Source: Suillus spraguei
Lineage: Eukaryota; Basidiomycota; Agaricomycetes; Boletales; Suillaceae
NCBI GenBank assembly: GCA_016800925.1
Contig: JABCPU010000026.1
Coordinates: 186,001-250,000 of the forward strand
DNA length: 64,000 bases
Direction: 5' to 3'
Part shown: positions 59,260 through 64,000 of the stretch, one piece after another
Layout: every line of letters begins with the position of its first letter
How positions within the stretch are numbered: position 1 is the stretch's first letter
Program-made: the position numbers and the translations under genes
The notes under the pieces: model-generated
Seen by the model: only the letters and a program-made list of their open reading frames with translations
Database searches by the model: none
Told to the model about the DNA's origin: nothing

Positions 59260-59533
59260 TGGTGCATAAAGTCAGTAAAATGAGGGCTCGTCCCAGGGAT
59301 TTGGGGTTTCCTTATTTTATGTGTTTTCAAATTCTCAGTTAGCTGGATCTGACTAGTAGTTGTATGTTTTGCATGATCTGTACCCGTAGATGCCATAGGT
59401 TATACGATAATGAGAGTGGCTATGAGTAATAGCCTGAGTGAGTAGTATTGTGGTGTGTAAACTTATGGGCCTGTGGCACGCGACAGCCTCATTGCGGGCC
59501 GCAGACGGTAAAGGTACCATACCACCAACCACC

Positions 59534-60622
59534 ATGACCGCCATCCAAGCTATCTACGTACGCGGGCACGAAGAACGCCCTGATCCAAAGCCCCATATTG
59601 TTTACCGCATCGAAGTTCAGGCCCATGTCCGCTCATGGCAAATGTGGAGACGCTACTCCGAGTTCGTGGAATTACACACAGAACTCACAAAGTCCACAGG
59701 CTCTTCACCCCCAGCACCTCTACCACCCAAGAACTCCCTTTCCATCCTCCGCGGACCTTTTAGAGACAGTAGTAGCATGACCGAGGAGCGCCGGGCTGGC
59801 CTCGAGACATACTTGCGCGCCATAATCAGCGCAAAGGATGACAAATGGCGAGAATGTTATGCCTTCCGCGACTTCCTTGGTGTGCCAGTTGGTCGCCTGG
59901 GCACCATGGCTGAAGGCAGCACCTCCTCTAAACAGTTCTCTTCTTCCTCCTGGCTCGACGAGCACCTTGAGCTGCAGGCCAAGATTCGCGACATCCGTGC
60001 AGACATAAACAAACGAGATGCGCTCTCCGACCGGGGAGATGTCAGTGCATCGCATACTGCAAATGTTCAGGCGAAGAAGAAGCTTGCGGAAGCCCTTTCT
60101 CGGGTGCGTACGCTCAAGCAGGGCCTGCAGGAACTCGGCATGGCAGCTATGGCGCAAGGAGAGCTGCAACGCCGTACAGACATGGTTGCACGCTTGCAGG
60201 ACGACTGCGAGAAGCTGGGAAAGATGGTCACTGTCACTCGACAGGCTTCTCGCCTTGCGGCCACCCCTTCCTCAGGGGGCTTCACGAATGTTACTGTTGC
60301 TCCCGAATCGGATCGGGCTGCGTTGCTGAGCCTTAGCAAACCAGTCACGCGAGTGTTTGGTGCTAAGAAACCTCAAGAGACGGAGATGACAAGACCGCTT
60401 GACGATCAGGGTCTTGTGCAGTTGCAGAACACTCAGTTGGAGCAGCAAGATGGTCAACTTGCTACACTCACGCACATCCTACAACGACAGAGGCACCTCG
60501 GGGAAGCAATCGGCGCAGAGCTTGCTGTGCACAACGAGTTGTTGGACGAACTCAATAACGACGTTGATCGTGTTGGGGGTAAACTCATCAGCGCAAAGAA
60601 ACAGCTCAACCGCCTGGGATGA
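59534..60622 (+). CDS. VAM7: Vam7-like SNARE with PX domain
   Basis: A soluble SNARE for homotypic vacuole fusion, with a PX domain binding PtdIns3P. The ATG at 59534 (MTAIQAIYVRGHEERPDPKP) is preferred to upstream frames because the PX domain starts there. PX hallmarks: the Arg of MWRRYSEFVELH, PLPPKNSL and RRAGLETYLRAIIS. A middle coiled coil (ANVQAKKKLAEALSRVRTLK) is followed by the SNAP-25-like Qc SNARE motif at the C-terminus: LEQQDGQLATLTHILQRQRH with the zero-layer Gln, and NNDVDRVGGKLISAKKQLNR. No membrane anchor, as in Vam7. No intron in the 363-codon frame, which is unusual here. Confidence 0.9.
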   Translation: MTAIQAIYVRGHEERPDPKPHIVYRIEVQAHVRSWQMWRRYSEFVELHTELTKSTGSSPPAPLPPKNSLSILRGPFRDSSSMTEERRAGLETYLRAIISAKDDKWRECYAFRDFLGVPVGRLGTMAEGSTSSKQFSSSSWLDEHLELQAKIRDIRADINKRDALSDRGDVSASHTANVQAKKKLAEALSRVRTLKQGLQELGMAAMAQGELQRRTDMVARLQDDCEKLGKMVTVTRQASRLAATPSSGGFTNVTVAPESDRAALLSLSKPVTRVFGAKKPQETEMTRPLDDQGLVQLQNTQLEQQDGQLATLTHILQRQRHLGEAIGAELAVHNELLDELNNDVDRVGGKLISAKKQLNRLG

Positions 60623-60769
60623 GTATCAGGACGGTTTTCCAATTTTGAGTAGGGGTGTGTGTACGGACATATACCAATAGTTAACATCTAGAACACATTA
60701 AATTACTGTAGGTGATGATGCTGATGATTGATGATGCTCCATGTAAAGATAATATAGGTCTAGCTAGTC

Positions 60770-61912
60770 TCAGTCCTCCAAAAACTTACCAACACCCTAG
60801 CATAACTTGGTAAGCCACATGTTTCAACGATGTAGAGTGACCATACCTCAAAACATGAAATCATGATCCCGCAAGCGGGAGCGATCTTGGCTGTACGAGG
60901 AAGAACACCAGCAAACAAGGCAGCAGTGCCCTCAGTGCGAACGATATGGGCCAACAGTGGTATCGTAGCTGTAGTCCGTGATGACATTGTTCCCGTCATA
61001 AGGAGCGCTTGCCGTCGGGTTTTCAGAACATCGAAGGGTGAAGTTATTAATGACGCAGTTGTCCCACTGATAGCACCGCATGCAAACGCAACGTATGCCC
61101 CCTTCTGTCCTCGGTTCTCGAAAAATCTTTTCCAGGCTTCGTAGCCTGCCCAATATATGCCACTAAAAGGCACATCACGCCACAAGGTAGGGCCAAGACC
61201 ACGCCAAAGGAAGGTTATACCTTGTTTCTGAACGATTGTACGCACGGAAGCGAGGACTGATGGAAGTGTATGTGGTTTGTCGGGGGATATTGGAGTTGAT
61301 TGCAGGTTGGTTCGTATGAGCTCTAGTGGTGAGAGGAGGGAAGTAAGAGAAGCGCGAGCGGTAATACCGGCTACCAGAGGAACAAATGTAGGGGAGGGAA
61401 TAAAGGGAGGGAGTACGTTTCGTAGAAGATGATCATAAGTAAGCATGTACATCGATGATGAGGGGACGCCAATGAGTCTGTCATATGATGAGAACTGCGA
61501 CCAAAAAACAATCGAGTTAGCTTACAGTGTCGTACCAACACCTTTCCACAATCCCCTCATACCTTCTGCTCGCCATACATGGCGCACAGCATCCGAGAAC
61601 CCATGCACGCGCTCGGTGCGGTATACACCATGATCGAAAATGCAGACGACCTCTTCTGCGGCTAGCGGTCGTGCATATGAGGACATGTTGCGTACACAAG
61701 GTATATGTGCTGGTTGACAGCAACTATTAAGTGGTGGTCGTGAGGAGAGAGGCACCTTAGGTTGAGTCTGAAGACGGGTCTTCACGACGTCAAAAGGAGT
61801 CACTGAATATAATAAATATCAGTGAAGTAAGAGATTATTGAAACATACTTGTAAGTGCGGTCATCGTTGACCCCGTCGCTGCAGCTACGAGTTTTGCATT
61901 GAACGGATCCAT
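60770..61912 (-). CDS. MTM1: Mitochondrial carrier, Mtm1/SLC25A39-type
   Basis: Inner-membrane SLC25 carrier; Mtm1 relatives act in manganese/iron and glutathione homeostasis. ATG at 61912: MDPFNAKLVAAATGSTMTAL, then an intron and TPFDVVKTRLQTQPKVPL (first signature). A long loop with CCQPAHIPCVRNMSS, as in Mtm1/SLC25A39, follows. The second signature is SPLELIRTN and the third SPFDVLKTRRQAL, with GTIPTLAHI-like ends and a FLWRGLGPTLWRDVPFSGIY block typical of carriers. A final intron (60791-60840 region) converts CFE/GVGKFLED with a stop at 60770-60772; read-through would end further left. Three repeats, six predicted helices, normal length. Convergent with VAM7. Confidence 0.88.
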
Positions 61913-62217
61913 TCTCCTCGTTGACGAAGGAGGAAGAACAAAATTACTGGAGCGTGGGCCCCCGGTCTGCCGATTATCAAAATCGGCACGGAATACCGGC
62001 AGTGACCGGGAAATTAATTTTGCGGACGATTGAATAATATTAAATAAAACTTGTTGATCACACACAACAACCGACCCGGAAGCTTCACCAACCCAAAGGA
62101 CTGATTTCAAGCTTCATTAGATCTTTCGATCAATATCTTTTCAATCTTAACAGACTTTGATAGTCTTGTAACTCAAAAGCAACAGGATTGCAAGTCTCGC
62201 TCACTTCACCATTAATC
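61913..62217. promoter_or_regulatory. Divergent promoter, MTM1 / eIF4E
   Basis: 305 bp between divergent start codons. AT-rich, with no clear core element. Confidence 0.5.
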
Positions 62218-63298
62218 ATGTCTACTCTGCCCGCATCCTTTCAGCATGCTAACAAGGCTGCTATCACCGCAGCTCTTGCTGAGAACCCAGAATCTATTGG
62301 GACAGACGTGGAACCTGGTGAAATTCAGGAGGTCGATATGCAAGCACAGGCAGACGACATTCGCACCGTCTTCAGTCATCCTACCAGCTTCAATGTGAAG
62401 GTGTGCAACCGAATTGACCCACCGCTCTAGAGTGTTCATTTTCCTCCTATACAGCATCCTCTATACTCACCCTGGACCCTTTGGTTTGATTCCCCTGCTA
62501 CTAAAGGCCGTAACCTTCCCCAAACCCCCGTTTCTTCCTTCCCTCAAACTCCCGTTCCTCAGACCCCCAGTGCTGCTGCAGCACAGGGATGGATGGAGGA
62601 TATCAAAAGAGTCGTCAGCTTCGATAGTGTTGAAGAGTTTTGGGGGTAAGTCCTTTTCTCCTATTTCGATAACCGAAAGCTCACCGAGGCATAGCCTCTA
62701 CAATCATATTGTACCTCCCTCACAGCTCCCTCAGAAAGCAAATTACTACCTCTTCAAGGTACGTGTTCCACGTGATCGTGTCCTTGTCAACCTAACGGCG
62801 CTTTCAGGAGGGTATCATACCTGCATGGGAGGATGAAGCAAACAAGCACGGTGGCAAATGGAGTATACAGCTACCCAAAGAGAAGAATCGCAGTCAGGTT
62901 GATAAAATGTGGCTTTACACTGTACGTCTCCCTTTCATTTCTTGATTTCCTATTTTGATTGCTCCATAAAGATGCTTGCTGCTATTGGTGAAACGTTCGA
63001 TCCCCATCTTACAAGCGGGGAGACATCTGAACCCAATTCTCAATCGCTTATCACCGGTGTGATCGTATCTACCCGACCGCAGTTCTACCGTTTATCGATC
63101 TGGACGCGACTTGCGCCTTCTGGAGATGAGGACAAGTTGCGTGAACGCATCGAAACAGTTGGACGACACTTCAAGATTAATGTTCTAGGCTATCCCGAGA
63201 CTCAAAAGCTGGCCGGTCCTCTCGCAACCGAGGTCGAGTTCCTTTCGCACAAGGATTCTGAGAAGAAGGGCAAGGCAGCGAAGAAGCTTGTGATTTGA
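62218..63298 (+). CDS. Translation initiation factor eIF4E
   Basis: mRNA 5' cap-binding subunit of eIF4F. ATG at 62218: MSTLPASFQHANKAAITAAL; exon 1 ends 62400 and exon 2 starts 62455. Cap-binding and surface Trp residues occur in HPLYSPWTLWFDSP, SFDSVEEFWG, EGIIPAWEDEANKHGGKWSI and WLYTMLAAIGETFDP. RLSIWTRLAPSGDEDKLRER is the conserved helix region. There is a Pro/Gln insert between LWFDSP and WMEDIKRVV (QTPVSSFPQTPVPQTPSAAA), longer than in canonical eIF4E. The Lys-rich tail ends KKGKAAKKLVI; TGA at 63296-63298. Five short introns. Confidence 0.93.
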
Positions 63299-63611
63299 GT
63301 GATGTATGAGTTACTATTATATTGATTGAGCAGAGTTATAGTAGATGTGGTGGATATGCCTGATTTATTCGTATGGTGTTCGGACGAATATTCTCATATT
63401 GATACTCTGTCATGACTTGTACTGAAGCTGTGCTTTGCTGTGCAAACTTGGCAGTGCAACTGTACGCAGGCAACGCAGCGCGTGACGCAGTTTGATGTGA
63501 CTGCGCATTGGACCCCCTGTCCTATAAAGACCCTACGACAACTGCTCCACCAATTAAATTCTTTTCTCTTTGACCACTCGTTCCAACAACATTAGGCTAA
63601 TACCTCACTCG
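63299..63611. other. Intergenic, eIF4E end to Pil1-like gene
   Basis: It contains the Pil1-like gene promoter, with a TATA-like CTATAAAGA just upstream. Confidence 0.5.
63522..63530 (+). promoter_or_regulatory. TATA-like element
   Basis: CTATAAAGA lies about 84 bp before the start at 63612, a usual distance for a core promoter with a short 5' leader. Confidence 0.55.
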
Positions 63612-64000
63612 ATGTCGATGTCAAGTTTTTTGTCATCGTTCGCCGACAAGGCCCAGACTGCCATCAATCAGACCCCTCTTGCGGGCCATATCCCCGGCAT
63701 GAGCCCCAGCGCCACCGACCAACCATCTGCTAACCAATCAGCAGCTCAGGGCAGCCATCGCTCTGTGGCTTTGGAGGCATTGCAGCATCAAATTCGCTCG
63801 ATTGGACAACAATACACCAGCACCACTCCAGTGCAGAGAATCATCACATCTGAAAAGGGTGTTGCAATCGATTGCGATGCCCTGGCCAGAGATTCAAAGA
63901 CGCAAAGCAAGGAATTGTACACATGGGGTCAGGCACAGCCAGAGGATATCAAAGATGGTAAGCCGCCCCTTCCGCAACAACGGGATCTGAACTGATGAGG
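63612..64000 (+). CDS. Pil1/Lsp1-like eisosome protein (5' part only)
   Basis: ATG at 63612 opens MSMSSFLSSFADKAQTAINQ. The visible exon ends at an intron donor GGTAAG after QPEDIKD, and the gene runs off the window. A short helix-rich N-terminus with TPLAGHIPGM is followed by LEALQHQIRSIGQQYTSTTP, VQRIITSEKGVAIDCDALAR and QSKELYTWGQAQPEDIKD. The last block matches the start of the Pil1 BAR-type core (RQLSIWGEECDDDVSDVTD in yeast, from memory). Eisosome proteins shape furrows of the plasma membrane. The call rests on one exon. Confidence 0.6.

Overview
The window is nuclear DNA of a basidiomycete, most likely an Agaricomycete mushroom. Most protein genes are split by several introns of about 45-80 nt with GT..AG borders. 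A CxC2/KDZ transposase typical of mushroom genomes is present, and so are fungus-specific genes (Ssh4, Vam7, a PASK-type kinase, a likely eisosome protein). All calls come from reading the sequence; no search was run.

Region 1 (1 to about 20.4 kb) is a transposon graveyard with no clearly intact host gene. It holds solo LTRs of at least four families: family A at 602, 2908 and 6434; family B at 1269 and 11617; family C at 7728 and 9807; family D at 10662. Several have exact 5-bp target duplications. One LTR is split by an element with perfect 27-bp terminal inverted repeats, which in turn carries younger LTRs. Other contents are a small inverted-repeat element near 13.6 kb, two diverged copies of a 1-kb sequence with TGACTCA sites about every 10 bp, a relic gene of an unnamed family (4.6-5.7 kb), and a decayed KDZ transposase gene (15.2-18.7 kb). 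Older copies have lost CpG, younger ones keep it.

Region 2 (20.4-64 kb) is gene-dense, with about 23 protein genes and one tRNA. In order: amidase(+), 3-ketoacyl-CoA thiolase(-), Elongator Elp5(-), membrane GNAT acetyltransferase(-), dienelactone-hydrolase family(+), EF-1alpha(-), PASK-like kinase(-), ribosomal protein eL32(+), MEMO1 family(+, damaged 5' end), Stm1/SERBP1-type RGG protein(-), Spp1/CFP1-type PHD protein with a very long coiled coil(+), Lsm1(-), tRNA-Ser(UGA) with an 8-nt intron(+), histidine phosphatase(+), complex I NDUFA5-type subunit(-), mitochondrial bL32m(+), Ser/Pro-rich unknown(-), aspartate aminotransferase(-), aspartyl-tRNA synthetase(+), Ssh4(-), Snf4/AMPK gamma(+), Vam7(+), Mtm1-type carrier(-), eIF4E(+), and a Pil1-like eisosome protein(+, cut by the window end).

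The genes are mainly housekeeping: translation (EF-1alpha, eL32, bL32m, eIF4E, AspRS, Elp5, tRNA-Ser), mRNA decay (Lsm1), mitochondria (NDUFA5, bL32m, Mtm1, aspartate aminotransferase), peroxisomal beta-oxidation, and endosome/vacuole traffic (Vam7, Ssh4). They do not form a metabolic cluster. Divergent pairs with short shared promoters recur: NDUFA5/bL32m (101 bp), Ssh4/Snf4 (240 bp), Mtm1/eIF4E (305 bp), aspartate aminotransferase/AspRS (453 bp). The most unusual points are a thiolase ending in the peroxisomal tripeptide AKL, reading-frame breaks in the Spp1-like and MEMO1 genes and possibly in Elp5, a minimal tRNA intron, and the nested, CpG-decayed repeat block.
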